Shown: positions 8,996 through 17,811, numbered from the stretch's first letter. The stretch: DNA of 64,000 nt from Amycolatopsis dendrobii (GCF_014145675.1 NZ_JACGZW010000020.1:1-64000); one strand, 5' to 3'. Numbers and translations: made by a program. The notes: a model not told the origin generated them from the sequence alone.

Positions 8996-9634
8996 TCAGG
9001 CGACGTCGTTCCACACGTAGTCGAGTCCGTTGCGGACCGCGACCACGCCGGGGACGGCTTCGATCAGCCGGGTGACCGGGGCGATCTCGCTGCGCCGCTC
9101 CACGCGGCCGGCGACGGTGACCACTCCGGCGTGCACCACGGCGCGGGCGCGGTCCGGGCCGAGGTGCAGCGTCTCGTACAGCACGCCGGTCACCACGTCG
9201 TGTTCGATTTCCGGATCCGGACGGGTCAGCACGCGCAGCACGTCGCGCCGGGCGACGACTCCCACCGGACGGCCGTCCGCGACGACGAACAGCCGCCGCA
9301 GACCGGTTTTCTCCAGCTTCGCGGCCGCCGCGGACACGGTGTCGTCGGCGGCGATCGTGACGACCGGACTCGTCATCACCTCGCGCGCGCTCCGTCCTTC
9401 GGCTTTCCGGGCTTCCCGCCGGTTCCACCACCGGGACCGGCCGCCCCGCAGCATCGGCAGCAGGTCCTTTTCGGACACCACGCCGACGAGGGTCCCGGCG
9501 TGGTCGACGACCGCGACCGCGCTGATCCCTTCCCTGGCCAGCATCGCGGCGATTTCCTTCACCGGCGTCTCGGCCCGCACGCAGACCGGGCGGGCGGTCA
9601 TCACCGCGGAAACCGGTGTCGTGATCGTGTTCAT
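8996..9634 (-). CDS. CBS-pair protein with C-terminal BON domain
   Basis: The 212-residue protein has CBS motifs at about 5-60 and 85-140, joined by a basic linker (RSRWWNRREARKAEGRS). A BON domain spans about 150-208. The ATG at 9634 is preceded by GGAGGAGCG. It is the first gene of the eight-gene operon that runs to the CHAD gene at 3913. Its promoter region is a near-copy of the one before the CBS gene at 3818. Confidence 0.93.
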   Translation of the reverse strand: MNTITTPVSAVMTARPVCVRAETPVKEIAAMLAREGISAVAVVDHAGTLVGVVSEKDLLPMLRGGRSRWWNRREARKAEGRSAREVMTSPVVTIAADDTVSAAAAKLEKTGLRRLFVVADGRPVGVVARRDVLRVLTRPDPEIEHDVVTGVLYETLHLGPDRARAVVHAGVVTVAGRVERRSEIAPVTRLIEAVPGVVAVRNGLDYVWNDVA

Positions 9635-9705
9635 CGCTCCTCCGTGAGGTCCGCGCATTCCCTGTGCTGCCTCGAAAATAGGCAGGGAGACCACCCCGGC
9701 ACGCC

Positions 9706-9741
9706 AGTCCGGAGTCCTCAGCGGGAAGGACCAATGTCCTC
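9706..9741 (-). promoter_or_regulatory. Putative DosR-like box pair upstream of the PPK2/USP operon
   Basis: Minus-strand GAGGACATTGGTCCTT (9726-9741) and TGAGGACTCCGGACTG (9706-9721) sit 72-107 bases before the ATG at 9634. Spacing and sequence match the box pair at 3878-3915. Between box and gene a conserved CCTATTTTCGA may contain the -10 region. Confidence 0.6.
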
Positions 9742-9755
9742 AGCGGGCACGCGCG

Positions 9756-10475
9756 TCAGCTACCGGCGGTGAAGCGCAGCCTGAGGTTGGCGCCGTCGTC
9801 CACGGCGAAGGCTCCGCTGTTCTCCTGGAGGAACTCGTCCACCGCGGTCCGGCAGCCGCCGTAATCGTGATAGTCGTCGAGGATCAGCGTCGCGCCCGGC
9901 GAGAGCCGCGGCAGGACCGCGTTGAGGCAGAAGCGAACCGGGTCGTACCAGTCGCAGTCGAGGTGCGCGAAAGCGACGGAGGCGCGGGTGTAGCCGGGCC
10001 AGGTTTCCTCGAACAGCCCGCGGTGCAGGAAGATCCGCTTCTCGTCCACTGGACGGCCGTAGCGTGCGAACGTCGCGCACACCTGCTCGTAGAGGTCCGT
10101 GCGGTAGCCGTAATAGGGATCGCCGCCGATGCCGGGCGACTCGCCGGCGGCGATCACCTGGTAGCGCTCCTTGGACTTGGCGTCGTCCTTGGCCGAGGTG
10201 GGCTCCGGGATCCGGGCGAACACGTCGAACCCGTGGAACTGCCGCTCGTTTGTGGCGTGGCGTGCGAGCAGCACCGACGAACCGCCGAGCGCGACCCCGA
10301 ACTCCAGGAGGTCGCCCGGAATGCCGCGTTTCGCGACCTCGTGGACGGCGCCGGTCAGCCGGGTCAGTTTCTCCGGGCTCAAATAGGTGAGGCGATCGCG
10401 CAGGACCGCCCGGGCCTCGGCCGGAAGCAGCGCGACCCGTGCCTGGTGGACGATGGACTTGAGGACCGCGTTCAT
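9756..10475 (-). CDS. TylF/MycF-like class I SAM-dependent methyltransferase
   Basis: The 239-residue protein resembles macrocin O-methyltransferase (TylF) family enzymes. The SAM-binding motif I is LLEFGVALGGSSVLLAR (about 55-71), the post-I acidic region is HGFDVFARIPEP, and DCDWYDPV (about 170) plus LILDDYHDYGG (about 195) match the metal/substrate region of the family. The ATG at 10475 overlaps the USP stop (ATGA). The substrate is unknown; no biosynthetic cluster surrounds it, so a housekeeping or stress role is more likely than antibiotic tailoring. Confidence 0.85.
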   Translation of the reverse strand: MNAVLKSIVHQARVALLPAEARAVLRDRLTYLSPEKLTRLTGAVHEVAKRGIPGDLLEFGVALGGSSVLLARHATNERQFHGFDVFARIPEPTSAKDDAKSKERYQVIAAGESPGIGGDPYYGYRTDLYEQVCATFARYGRPVDEKRIFLHRGLFEETWPGYTRASVAFAHLDCDWYDPVRFCLNAVLPRLSPGATLILDDYHDYGGCRTAVDEFLQENSGAFAVDDGANLRLRFTAGS

Positions 10476-11350
10476 CGGTCTCCCGCGGCGGTGGTCCCGG
10501 CCCGGACGACCAGCACCGGGCATTCGGCGTGGTGCAGCAGCGCGTGGCTCGTCGAGCCGAGGACCATGCCGGTGAACCCGCCCCGCCCGCGGCTGCCCAG
10601 CACCACCAGCGAGGCCCGGGAACTCCATTCGATCAACCGGTCGCGCGGCCGGTCCTGTTCGACGATCCGCTCCACCCGCACGTCCGGGTACAGCGCGCTG
10701 TACCCGGAAATCCGTTGCGCCAGCAACCGGTGCTCGGCTTCCCTTGCCTCGAAGGGGAAATCGCGGTCGCCGAACAGCCGGGAGCGGTCCGCGTCGAGCC
10801 ACGCGTGCACCGCGACCAGCGGCACGCCGTGCACCGCAGCTTCCTCGAACGCGCAGCCGATCGCCGCTTCGCTGAGCGGGCTTCCGTCGACTCCGACGAC
10901 GACCGGCTCCCGGGGACGGATCGTGCCGCGCACGACCACGACCGGACAGTGCGCGTGCGCGACCAGATCGATGTCCGGCGAGCCGGCGAGGAGCCCGGAC
11001 AGCGTGCCGGTCGGCTCGCCCAGCACCAGCATCCGTGCCTTCGCCGAGGCTTCCCGCAGCGCGACCTCGGGGCCCGCCGGGCTCGTCTCGACAGCGATCC
11101 GGACCCGCGGCTCGACCTCCGCGAGGTCGTCCCGGACGGCCTGCAGCAACTCCTCCGCCTCAGCTTCCTTCACTTCCAGCCACTCCACCGGCGGATACCG
11201 TTCGCCTACGAAGCTGCCGTCCGCGAATCCGAACGCCGCGAGCACCGTCAGCGGCACATGCCGCAGGACCGCCTCGCGCGCCGCCCACCGGGCCGCCGCC
11301 GCGGCGGACTCGCTCCCGTCGACGCCGACCAGAACCGGGTCCGTGTTCAT
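10472..11350 (-). CDS. Tandem universal stress protein
   Basis: The 292-residue protein has two Usp domains (about 5-140 and 150-285). The second carries an intact loop, GSRGRGGFTGMVLGSTS. In the first the loop is changed to GEPTGTLSGLLAGSPD, so nucleotide binding there is doubtful. The ATG at 11350 overlaps the nitroreductase stop (ATGA), and its stop overlaps the methyltransferase start (ATGA), so the three genes form one coupled operon. Confidence 0.94.
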   Translation of the reverse strand: MNTDPVLVGVDGSESAAAAARWAAREAVLRHVPLTVLAAFGFADGSFVGERYPPVEWLEVKEAEAEELLQAVRDDLAEVEPRVRIAVETSPAGPEVALREASAKARMLVLGEPTGTLSGLLAGSPDIDLVAHAHCPVVVVRGTIRPREPVVVGVDGSPLSEAAIGCAFEEAAVHGVPLVAVHAWLDADRSRLFGDRDFPFEAREAEHRLLAQRISGYSALYPDVRVERIVEQDRPRDRLIEWSSRASLVVLGSRGRGGFTGMVLGSTSHALLHHAECPVLVVRAGTTAAGDR

Positions 11351-12360
11351 CGCCGCTCCCTCCACTTCTCGCCGAGGACTTCCGCCACCCCGCGACGCAG
11401 ACTCGCGGGAGCCACCCGGGTCGACCGCCCCAGCCGCAGCAGCGCCTGCGGGAATCCGGCGAGCTGGTAGTCCTCGCACAGCGCCGAACGCACCTCGGGC
11501 ACTCGCAACGGCTGCGTCAGCACCGCGCCGGCAAGACCGAGGGTCACTCCTTCGAGCCAGCAGCGCTCCAGGGCGTACCCGGCACGGATGTGGTCCAGGC
11601 GCGCGTCGTCCGCGGTGGTGAAGAGCAGGAGAGTTTCGGCCTCGAGCCGTTCCCGCAGCAAGACCGGGTCCGGCACGACCGTCGCCCGGCGCACCAGCCC
11701 GGCCCACGGCAGTTCGCCCGGAGGCAGCGCGGAGAATCGCATTCCCGCGCCGTGCCGGTGCGCGGCCTCGTCCCGGATCGTCCAGAGCGCGAGTTCGCGT
11801 TGGTAGGCGCCGTCGTCCTGAAGCGCCCTGGCCGCGTGCTCGAAGAGCTTCGCCAGCCGTTCCATTCCGTTCAGCCGCGTCGCCTCCGCCCCGGTCGTCA
11901 CCGCCGCGGCGACGACACGCGCGGTCTGCGTCGCGCTGACCGGCAGTCCGGTGAACGCCCCGCGATGGCTCCGCCGCACCATGATCGCCCCGTACCGCTG
12001 CAACTCCTGGTCGGTCGGCGGCGAGGGCTCCCCTGCCTCGACCCGCGCGACGACGTCGGTCTGCTCCGGGTCCGGCAGCATGGCCACCTCGGCTCGGCGG
12101 CCGAGGACCCGCACCGCCAATTCGAGGTTGGCCAGCGCGGTCCCGCAGGACATCGCCAGATCGCGGCGAAGGGGGTCGTGGCGAGGGAGTGCGACGTCGG
12201 TGCGCTCCCGCAGCAGGACCGCGCCGTCGGTCAGCTCGACCCGCCAGGGCTGCGTGTTGTGCACCGAGGGGGCGCGCAGGACTGAGCGGCCCAGCACCTC
12301 CGCTTCGGCGAGCGTCCACTCGCCGGACCGGCAGCCGGCCGCGGCCGCTGTCTTCTCCAT
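11347..12360 (-). CDS. Acg-type nitroreductase-family protein
   Basis: The 337-residue protein matches the Acg (Rv2032, Rv3127, Rv3131) family. These are flavin-binding, nitroreductase-fold proteins strongly induced by DosR; Acg itself is thought to sequester FMN rather than reduce substrates. Visible family landmarks are RAPSVHNTQPWRVEL (about 28-42), HDPLRRDLAMSCGTALANLE (about 62-81), LPDPEQTDVVARV and RRSHRGAF. AGGAG precedes the ATG at 12360. It heads the nitroreductase-USP-methyltransferase operon, with a DosR-like box 82 bases upstream. Confidence 0.93.
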   Translation of the reverse strand: MEKTAAAAGCRSGEWTLAEAEVLGRSVLRAPSVHNTQPWRVELTDGAVLLRERTDVALPRHDPLRRDLAMSCGTALANLELAVRVLGRRAEVAMLPDPEQTDVVARVEAGEPSPPTDQELQRYGAIMVRRSHRGAFTGLPVSATQTARVVAAAVTTGAEATRLNGMERLAKLFEHAARALQDDGAYQRELALWTIRDEAAHRHGAGMRFSALPPGELPWAGLVRRATVVPDPVLLRERLEAETLLLFTTADDARLDHIRAGYALERCWLEGVTLGLAGAVLTQPLRVPEVRSALCEDYQLAGFPQALLRLGRSTRVAPASLRRGVAEVLGEKWRERR

Positions 12361-12441
12361 GGCGGTCACTCCTGTCGTAGCGAACACCCTGAGCCAACCC
12401 CGGACAGGCCGCTCCGCGCTCCGGTCGCAAGCCACCGGGTC

Positions 12442-12457
12442 AAGGGACCAACGTCAC
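12442..12457 (-). promoter_or_regulatory. Putative DosR-like box upstream of the Acg-type gene
   Basis: AAGGGACCAACGTCAC (plus-strand reading) resembles the DosR palindrome and lies 82 bases before the ATG at 12360. The homologous acg gene in M. tuberculosis is a classic DosR target. Confidence 0.6.
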
Positions 12458-12803
12458 CGGCTGCGCGGCCGCATCGTCTGTGCGGGAATCTGAGTCCGAT
12501 GCCGGGCACTTCAGGCGAGGCTGCGGGTGCGGTGTGCGGCGTGGCTGCCCGGGTGAAGTACGTGAGGTTTCCCCTCACCTGCCTTCGCCTCGCCCAGCGC
12601 GTCTCCGCAGGCCGGTGCTCCGCATCCGCCGCACAGCACGCTCCTGAAAAACCCGATGCCGCATTGGGTGCGGCTCAGGCAACCGGGCATTTCGGCCAGG
12701 TCGGCGTCCTGTGCGGCGGGCAGCGGAGCGACGCAGCTTGAGTTCCTGGCATTGCCCCTGAGTCCCACCGAGTTCCCCGCACGGACCTGCGGGAGGCCGC
12801 CCG

Positions 12804-12838
12804 GCTTAAGTCCCCGGCATGGGGACCAAGCGCCCTTT
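12804..12838 (+). promoter_or_regulatory. Putative tandem DosR-like boxes upstream of the kinase operon
   Basis: GCTTAAGTCCCCGG (12804-12817) matches the right half of the mycobacterial motif, and GGGGACCAAGCGCCCTTT (12821-12838) matches the full motif. They end 34 bases before the ATG at 12873. A potential upstream ATG at 12819 falls inside the second box, which argues against that start. Confidence 0.6.
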
Positions 12839-12872
12839 CCCGTCCGCCCGCGCGCCCGCGAGGGTGGGCGGC

Positions 12873-14330
12873 ATGACCGAAACCGAACCGTGGGCCGGGG
12901 TGCGGGAGACGCACAGCGGCGCGGTCTTCTTCGCCGGGGACCGGGCGTGGAAACTCAAGAAACCCGTCGACCTGGGCTTCCTCGACTTCACCGATCGGGG
13001 CGTGCGCGAGCGCGTCTGCCGCCGCGAGGCGGAGCTCAACCGCAGGCTCGCGCCCGACGTCTACCTCGGGGTCGCCGCCGTGACCGGCCCGGACGGCGCT
13101 GTCTGCGACCACCTCGTCGCGATGCGGCGGATGCCGGACGACCGGAGGCTGTCCGAACTGGTGCGGCGCGGCGAACCGCTCGGACCGGTCATCCGCTCGC
13201 TCGCCCGGTTGCTCGCGGTCTTCCACGGGGGCGCGCACCGCGGCTTGGCTGTCGACGCCGACGGGACGCGCGACGCGGTCCGCGCCCGCTGGCACGCGAG
13301 CTTCGACCAGGTCCGGCCGTTCCACGGAGTCGTGCTGGACACGACGGCGGCCAAGGAGATCGAGAGCCGCACGGACCTGTTCCTCGCCGGGCGCGAGCCC
13401 CTCTTCGCCCGCCGCATCGCCGAGCGCCGGGTCGTCGACGGCCACGGCGACCTGATCGCGGACGACATCTTCTGCCTCGACGACGGCCCGCGCGTGCTCG
13501 ACTGCCTGGAATTCGACGACCGGCTCCGCCACGTCGACGGGCTCGACGACGTCGCGTTCCTCGCGATGGACCTCGAACGGCTAGGTGCGCCCGCGCTCGC
13601 CGCCGAACTGCTCGACGCGTATGCCGAATTCTCCGGGGACAACGCTCCCCCGGCGCTGCGCCACCACTACCTCGCGTATCGCGCGTTCGTGCGGGTCAAA
13701 GTCGCCTGTCTCCGCCACGCGCAAGGGGATCCGGCGGCAGCGGAGCTGGCCAGCGCGTATGCGGAAACGACGCTTCGCCATCTCCGGGCGGGCGAGGTCC
13801 GGGCGGTGCTGGTCGGCGGTCTGCCCGGTTCGGGAAAGTCCACTGTGGCCGCCCGCGTCGCCGACGCGCTCGGCGCGACCTTGCTGCAGAGCGACCGGAT
13901 CCGCAAGGAAATCGCCGGAATCGACCCGGAACGCCACGTGCCCGCCGACTACCGGCAGGGGATCTACACGCCCCCGTGGACCGCGCTGACCTACTCCGAA
14001 CTCGCCCGGCGCTCGGCCGCACTGCTCGGGCTCGGCGAGACCGTCGTCCTCGACGCGTCGTGGACCTCCGCTACCGAAAGAGAGGCGATCGCCGCGGTCG
14101 CGAGACAAACCGGCAGCAAACTGTGCGCGCTGCGCTGCACCGCGCCGGACGACCTGCGCGAGCGCAGACTCGCCACCCGGACCGGATCGCTGTCCGACGC
14201 CGGACCTGACGTCGCCCGCGAGATGGCGGAAGACGCCGCGCCGTGGCCCTCGGCATTCCCGCTCGACACCACCGGAACTCCGGCCGACACAGCCGGAATC
14301 GCGCTCGCGCATCTCGCGCCGGGCTCGTGA
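12873..14330 (+). CDS. Rv2004c-like fusion of APH-type kinase and P-loop ATP-binding domain
   Basis: The 485-residue protein has an N-terminal aminoglycoside phosphotransferase-like region (about 10-290). DGHGDLIADDIFCLDDG (about 190-206) matches the kinase catalytic loop, and CLEFDD (about 212) the metal-binding segment. A C-terminal P-loop kinase-like domain follows (about 315-480), with Walker A GGLPGSGKST (about 320). The architecture equals that of Rv2004c, a DosR-regulon protein of unknown substrate. GAGGGTGGGCGGC precedes the ATG at 12873. It is followed at 96 bases by the FAD oxidoreductase, whose gap carries its own box. Confidence 0.9.
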   Translation: MTETEPWAGVRETHSGAVFFAGDRAWKLKKPVDLGFLDFTDRGVRERVCRREAELNRRLAPDVYLGVAAVTGPDGAVCDHLVAMRRMPDDRRLSELVRRGEPLGPVIRSLARLLAVFHGGAHRGLAVDADGTRDAVRARWHASFDQVRPFHGVVLDTTAAKEIESRTDLFLAGREPLFARRIAERRVVDGHGDLIADDIFCLDDGPRVLDCLEFDDRLRHVDGLDDVAFLAMDLERLGAPALAAELLDAYAEFSGDNAPPALRHHYLAYRAFVRVKVACLRHAQGDPAAAELASAYAETTLRHLRAGEVRAVLVGGLPGSGKSTVAARVADALGATLLQSDRIRKEIAGIDPERHVPADYRQGIYTPPWTALTYSELARRSAALLGLGETVVLDASWTSATEREAIAAVARQTGSKLCALRCTAPDDLRERRLATRTGSLSDAGPDVAREMAEDAAPWPSAFPLDTTGTPADTAGIALAHLAPGS

Positions 14331-14332
14331 CG

Positions 14333-14350
14333 GAGGGACGAACGTCCCTC
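14333..14350 (+). promoter_or_regulatory. Putative DosR-like palindrome before the FAD oxidoreductase
   Basis: GAGGGACGAACGTCCCTC is almost perfectly palindromic and is the strongest single match in the window to the DosR motif. It begins 3 bases after the kinase stop and ends 76 bases before the ATG at 14427, so it could drive the oxidoreductase and GAPDH genes separately from the kinase. Confidence 0.65.
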
Positions 14351-14426
14351 GCCCTGCCCGCCAACGTCTCTGCCGCGCCTGCGGCGGGCACGGGCACCGT
14401 GAGCGGGGCGAAAGGGAGGAGACAGC

Positions 14427-15689
14427 ATGGCACGCACCGAGGTCGTCGTTCTCGGCAGCGGTTTCGCCGGGCTGGAAACGGCTTTCCGGCTCCGGGCCCG
14501 GGCAGGCGAGGACGACGTGGGAATCACCGTCGTGTCCGACCGTGACGATTTCCTGTACCGGCCGGGAACGGTCCGGCTGCCGTTCGGAGCAGCCGAGGCG
14601 CCGTTGCACGTACCGCTCGCCGGCGCGTTCCGGCGGCGCGGGATCGGGGCGGTGATCGCGACCGCCGAAGGAATCGACCTCGACCGCGGGCAGGTGCACA
14701 CCTCCCGCGGCCGGATGGCCTACGACCGGCTCGTCCTCGCCACCGGAGCCGCGAGCAGGCCGGAGGAGATCCCCGGGCTCGCCGAGCACGCCCATTCGAT
14801 CGCCGCTGCGGGTGCGCTGCACCGGCTCGGCGAGGATCTGCGCTGGGCCGCGCAGCACGCCCGGCACGGCCGCGCGCAGCGAGTGCTTTTCGCGCTGCCG
14901 CCGGGCAATCAGTGCGCGGCACCGCTGTACGAGGTCGCGCTGATGCTCGACACGTGGCTGCGCCGCAAGCAGATCCGCGACGGCGTGGAAATCGCCTTCG
15001 ACACCTGCGAGGAGAGCTACGTCCAGGCCTTCGGCCCCAAACTGCACGAGCTCGTCTCCCGGCAGTTCGAGGCGCGCGGCATCGAGGGCCGCACCGCGGC
15101 GACGCTGGCCAAGGCGACCGAACGCAGCGCCGTTTTCGCCGACGGCTCTGTGCGGGAATTCGACGTCCTCGCCACGTTCCCGCCGCAGGTCGCTTCCGTC
15201 CATTACTCCGGTCTCCCGTGCGACGAGCGCGGATTCCTGCGCTGCGATCCGCTCGGCCGAGCGGTGCTCGGGCGGCCGGAGGTCTTCGGGCCCGGCGATG
15301 CCGGGGATTTCCCCCTGAAACTGGGGTATCTCGCGCTGCTTCAGGCCGACGCGGCCGCCGGCGCGATCGCCGCGCAGCGACGCGGGACGACCCTGTCCGC
15401 CGGGCCGTCCCCGGTCGTGCGGCAGGTGCTGGACCTGCTCGACGACGCCGCCTTCGCCCAGATCCCGCTCGCCCCCGGCGACGATCCGGCCCGCGTCGAC
15501 GAGTCGTCCTCGCGCTACTGGGTCAGCACCGGCGCGTTCTGGCGCGCGGGCGCGCGACTGGCCGAGGCCGCGCTATCGGCCCGGTTCCGGCTCGGCCTGC
15601 CGTTCCGCGCGGGCAGCGGATGGGGCGCGCTCGGCCGCGCTCCCGGAAGAACCCGTCCGAACACCGACAACCTTGTGGAGAGACCATGA
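14427..15689 (+). CDS. FAD-dependent oxidoreductase of the NDH-2/SQR type
   Basis: The 420-residue protein begins with the FAD-binding fold VVVLGSGFAGLETAFRL (about 5-21). DRLVLATGA (about 99) and the second FAD-contact region FGPGDAGDFPLKLGY (about 288) fit the type II NADH dehydrogenase/sulfide:quinone oxidoreductase superfamily. Such enzymes pass electrons to the quinone pool. The electron donor cannot be read from the sequence; a DosR-regulon homologue (Rv1812c) has similar size. GGGAGGAGACAGC precedes the ATG. Its stop overlaps the gap start (ATGA). Confidence 0.88.
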   Translation: MARTEVVVLGSGFAGLETAFRLRARAGEDDVGITVVSDRDDFLYRPGTVRLPFGAAEAPLHVPLAGAFRRRGIGAVIATAEGIDLDRGQVHTSRGRMAYDRLVLATGAASRPEEIPGLAEHAHSIAAAGALHRLGEDLRWAAQHARHGRAQRVLFALPPGNQCAAPLYEVALMLDTWLRRKQIRDGVEIAFDTCEESYVQAFGPKLHELVSRQFEARGIEGRTAATLAKATERSAVFADGSVREFDVLATFPPQVASVHYSGLPCDERGFLRCDPLGRAVLGRPEVFGPGDAGDFPLKLGYLALLQADAAAGAIAAQRRGTTLSAGPSPVVRQVLDLLDDAAFAQIPLAPGDDPARVDESSSRYWVSTGAFWRAGARLAEAALSARFRLGLPFRAGSGWGALGRAPGRTRPNTDNLVERP

Positions 15690-16702
15690 CCGTACGAGTC
15701 GGCATCAACGGCTTCGGCCGCATCGGCCGCGACATCCTGCGCCGCGTCCTGGAACGGCCGGACAGCCCGGTCGAAGTGGTCGCGGTCAACGACGTCACCA
15801 CGCCGGACACTCTCGCCCACCTGCTCGCCCACGATTCCACCTACGGCCCGCTGCGGCTGCCGGTGCGGGTGATCGGCGACGCGATCGAGGTGGGCGACCA
15901 CGTCGTGCAGGTGACGTCCGTGACCGAACCGGCGAACCTGCCGTGGAACGAGTTCGGCGTGTCGATCGGGATCGAGGCGACCGGCCGCTTCCGCACCCGC
16001 GAGGCGGCCGCCGGGCACCTCGCCGCGGGCGCGCGGAAGGTGCTCGTTTCCGCGCCGGGCAAGGGACTCGACGCGACGCTGGTGCTCGGCGTCAACGACG
16101 GCGACTACGACCCGGCGCGCCACGACGTCGTCTCCAACGCCTCCTGCACCACGAACTGCGCCGCGCCGATGGTCAAGGTGCTGCACGAGGCGTTCGGGAT
16201 CCGCCGGGGACTGCTCACCACGATCCACAGCTACACCGGGGACCAGGCGCTGCTCGACCGGCCGCACCGGGACCCGCGGCGGGCCAGGTCGGCCGCGGTG
16301 AACCTGATCCCGACGAGCACCGGAGCCGCGCGGGCGATCGGCGAGGTGATCCCGGCGCTCGCGGGCAAGCTCGACGGGGTCGCGATCCGGGTCCCGGTCG
16401 AGGACGGTTCGCTCACCGACCTGACCGTCGAACTCGAGCGGGACGTCACCGCGGACGAGGTCAACCGCGCGTTCGCGCACGCCGCCGACGGGCAGCTCAA
16501 GGGAATCCTCCGCTACACCGAAGCGCCCCTGGTGTCGCGCGACATCATCGGCGACCCGTCGTCGTGCGTCTTCGATTCGGGCCTCACCAAAGCCGACGGG
16601 CACCTGGTCAAGGCGTTCGGCTGGTACGACAACGAATGGGGCTATGTGGCCCGCACTGTCGAACTCGCCGAAGTCATCGGGCGCGCCCTCGACCAAGGCT
16701 GA
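15686..16702 (+). CDS. gap: Glyceraldehyde-3-phosphate dehydrogenase, type I
   Basis: The 338-residue protein has the NAD-binding start VRVGINGFGRIGRDILRR and the active-site motif SNASCTTNC (about 148-156), with Cys as nucleophile. The C-terminal WYDNEWGYVARTVEL is family-typical. It oxidises glyceraldehyde 3-phosphate in glycolysis. The gene is translationally coupled to the FAD oxidoreductase and far from any pgk/tpi partner seen here, so it is probably a second, condition-specific copy. The ATG at 15686 overlaps the previous stop (ATGA). A strong terminator follows. Confidence 0.96.
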   Translation: MTVRVGINGFGRIGRDILRRVLERPDSPVEVVAVNDVTTPDTLAHLLAHDSTYGPLRLPVRVIGDAIEVGDHVVQVTSVTEPANLPWNEFGVSIGIEATGRFRTREAAAGHLAAGARKVLVSAPGKGLDATLVLGVNDGDYDPARHDVVSNASCTTNCAAPMVKVLHEAFGIRRGLLTTIHSYTGDQALLDRPHRDPRRARSAAVNLIPTSTGAARAIGEVIPALAGKLDGVAIRVPVEDGSLTDLTVELERDVTADEVNRAFAHAADGQLKGILRYTEAPLVSRDIIGDPSSCVFDSGLTKADGHLVKAFGWYDNEWGYVARTVELAEVIGRALDQG

Positions 16703-16705
16703 CCG

Positions 16706-16747
16706 CGGAACGGCCGCCGCGGAACGGAATCCGCGGCGGCCGTTCCG
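16706..16747. terminator. Long perfect hairpin, bidirectional terminator
   Basis: A 17-base arm beginning CGGAACGGCC (16706-16722) is exactly complementary to 16731-16747, with an 8-base loop. It lies between the convergent gap and CBS genes and could terminate both. There is no long T-run, which is common in actinobacteria. Confidence 0.85.
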
Positions 16748-16753
16748 TCATCG

Positions 16754-17428
16754 TCACGGCCGGACGCCGACCTCGTGCCGGTCTCCAGCGCAGCGCAACT
16801 GGTTTCGCACGCCGACCACTCCGGGCAGCACCTCGGTCAACCGCTCGGCGCGCAGCACCTCGCCGGGGCTGTCCACGATTCCGGTCAGCGTGACCACGCC
16901 GTCGTCGACCCGCACCGACGTCGTCGCGGGGTCGGCCCACAGCGCCTGGCGCAGCACCCGGCGTTCGACCATTTCCTTGATCTCCGCGTCCGGCCGGAGG
17001 AACACCGCGAGCACATCCCGGCGGGCGAGCACTCCGGTGAGCGCCCCGGAACCGTCGACGACGAACAACCGCCGCAGGTTCGCCTCGACCATCCACCGCG
17101 CGGCGTCGGCCAGCGGTTCGTCCTGCCGGACGACGCGCACCGGGGTGCTCATCACGTCGACGGCCTTTCGGCCCCGCGCTCGCGCCCAGCCGCGCCGGCG
17201 GCGCGAAGAGGCGAAAAGTCCCGGTCTCGGTCCTTCGGCCCGGCGGTCGTACCTGGCGAGCAGTTCACGTTCCGAAACCACCCCGACCGGCCGCCCCGAA
17301 CCGTTCGTCACCGGCACCGCCGAGATGCCGTTGGCAGCGAGAAGATCGATCAGTTCCTTGAACGGCGTGTCCGGGGCGGCCGTCACCACCGGCCAGTTCA
17401 TCACATCCGAAACCAGCAGTCCGGTCAT
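16754..17428 (-). CDS. CBS-pair protein with C-terminal BON domain
   Basis: The 224-residue protein has CBS motifs at about 5-65 and 95-150 and a BON domain at about 155-215. A basic linker (SSRRRRGWARARGRK) separates the CBS motifs, like the sister gene at 8996-9634. GGAGGTG lies a few bases before the ATG at 17428. It stands alone on the minus strand, convergent with gap and divergent from the small membrane protein. Confidence 0.92.
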   Translation of the reverse strand: MTGLLVSDVMNWPVVTAAPDTPFKELIDLLAANGISAVPVTNGSGRPVGVVSERELLARYDRRAEGPRPGLFASSRRRRGWARARGRKAVDVMSTPVRVVRQDEPLADAARWMVEANLRRLFVVDGSGALTGVLARRDVLAVFLRPDAEIKEMVERRVLRQALWADPATTSVRVDDGVVTLTGIVDSPGEVLRAERLTEVLPGVVGVRNQLRCAGDRHEVGVRP

Positions 17429-17481
17429 CACAGCACCTCCGCGTTTTCTTTGCACGGTAGGCTTTTCCGGTGCCGGCGGCC

Positions 17482-17497
17482 GGAGTCCGCGGTCCCC
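17482..17497. promoter_or_regulatory. Weak DosR-like box between divergent genes
   Basis: GGAGTCCGCGGTCCCC is a partial palindrome resembling the other boxes. It lies 54 bases before the CBS start and 75 bases before the small membrane protein start. The centre differs from the usual A/T-rich spacer, so confidence is low. Confidence 0.35.
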
Positions 17498-17571
17498 GGC
17501 CGCCGGGCCGTTCGCCCCTTTCCGCACGCCGCGCGGGGGTGTTGCCTGGAGCGCGACCGGAGGAGGAGCCC

Positions 17572-17811
17572 ATGCGAGCACACCGGAAGCTTTCCGACCT
17601 GTCCCCCGCGCAGCGGCGGGGCCTCATCGCCGCCGCGGCCGTGCAGGTGCTGCTGGCCGCGGCGGCCTGGTGGGATCTCGCGAAACGGCCGGAGGACCGG
17701 GTCAACGGCCCGAAGTCCGCCTGGGCGATCGCGATCGCCGTCAATTTCGCGGGTCCGCTGGCGTACTTCCGCTGGGGCCGGGCGGTTCCTCGCCGGAACC
17801 GGCGACGATGA
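17572..17811 (+). CDS. Small membrane protein with PLDc_N-like domain
   Basis: The 79-residue protein has two membrane helices (about 16-33 and 48-66). VNGPKSAWAIAIAVNFAGPL followed by AYFRWGR is typical of the phospholipase D/cardiolipin synthase N-terminal (PLDc_N) domain found in stand-alone small membrane proteins. AGGAGGAGCC precedes the ATG at 17572. Its last 71 bases overlap the convergent USP gene. Function is unknown. Confidence 0.85.
   Translation: MRAHRKLSDLSPAQRRGLIAAAAVQVLLAAAAWWDLAKRPEDRVNGPKSAWAIAIAVNFAGPLAYFRWGRAVPRRNRRR

Larger units (their letters stand above)
12361..12872. other. Divergent intergenic region, 512 bases
   Basis: This gap lies between the divergent nitroreductase and kinase genes. 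It holds DosR-like boxes near both ends (12442-12457 and 12804-12838) and a short inverted repeat, GTGAGG...CCTCAC, near 12563-12579. Two overlapping 80-85 codon frames of opposite strand (12499-12741 and 12511-12768) lie here but lack ribosome-binding sites and normal codon bias. I see no convincing gene. Confidence 0.6.

Noticed and set aside
12499..12768. Two overlapping small frames on opposite strands in the divergent gap
   Set aside because: Neither has a ribosome-binding site or normal third-position GC; the Cys-rich minus frame looks tempting but crosses an inverted repeat.
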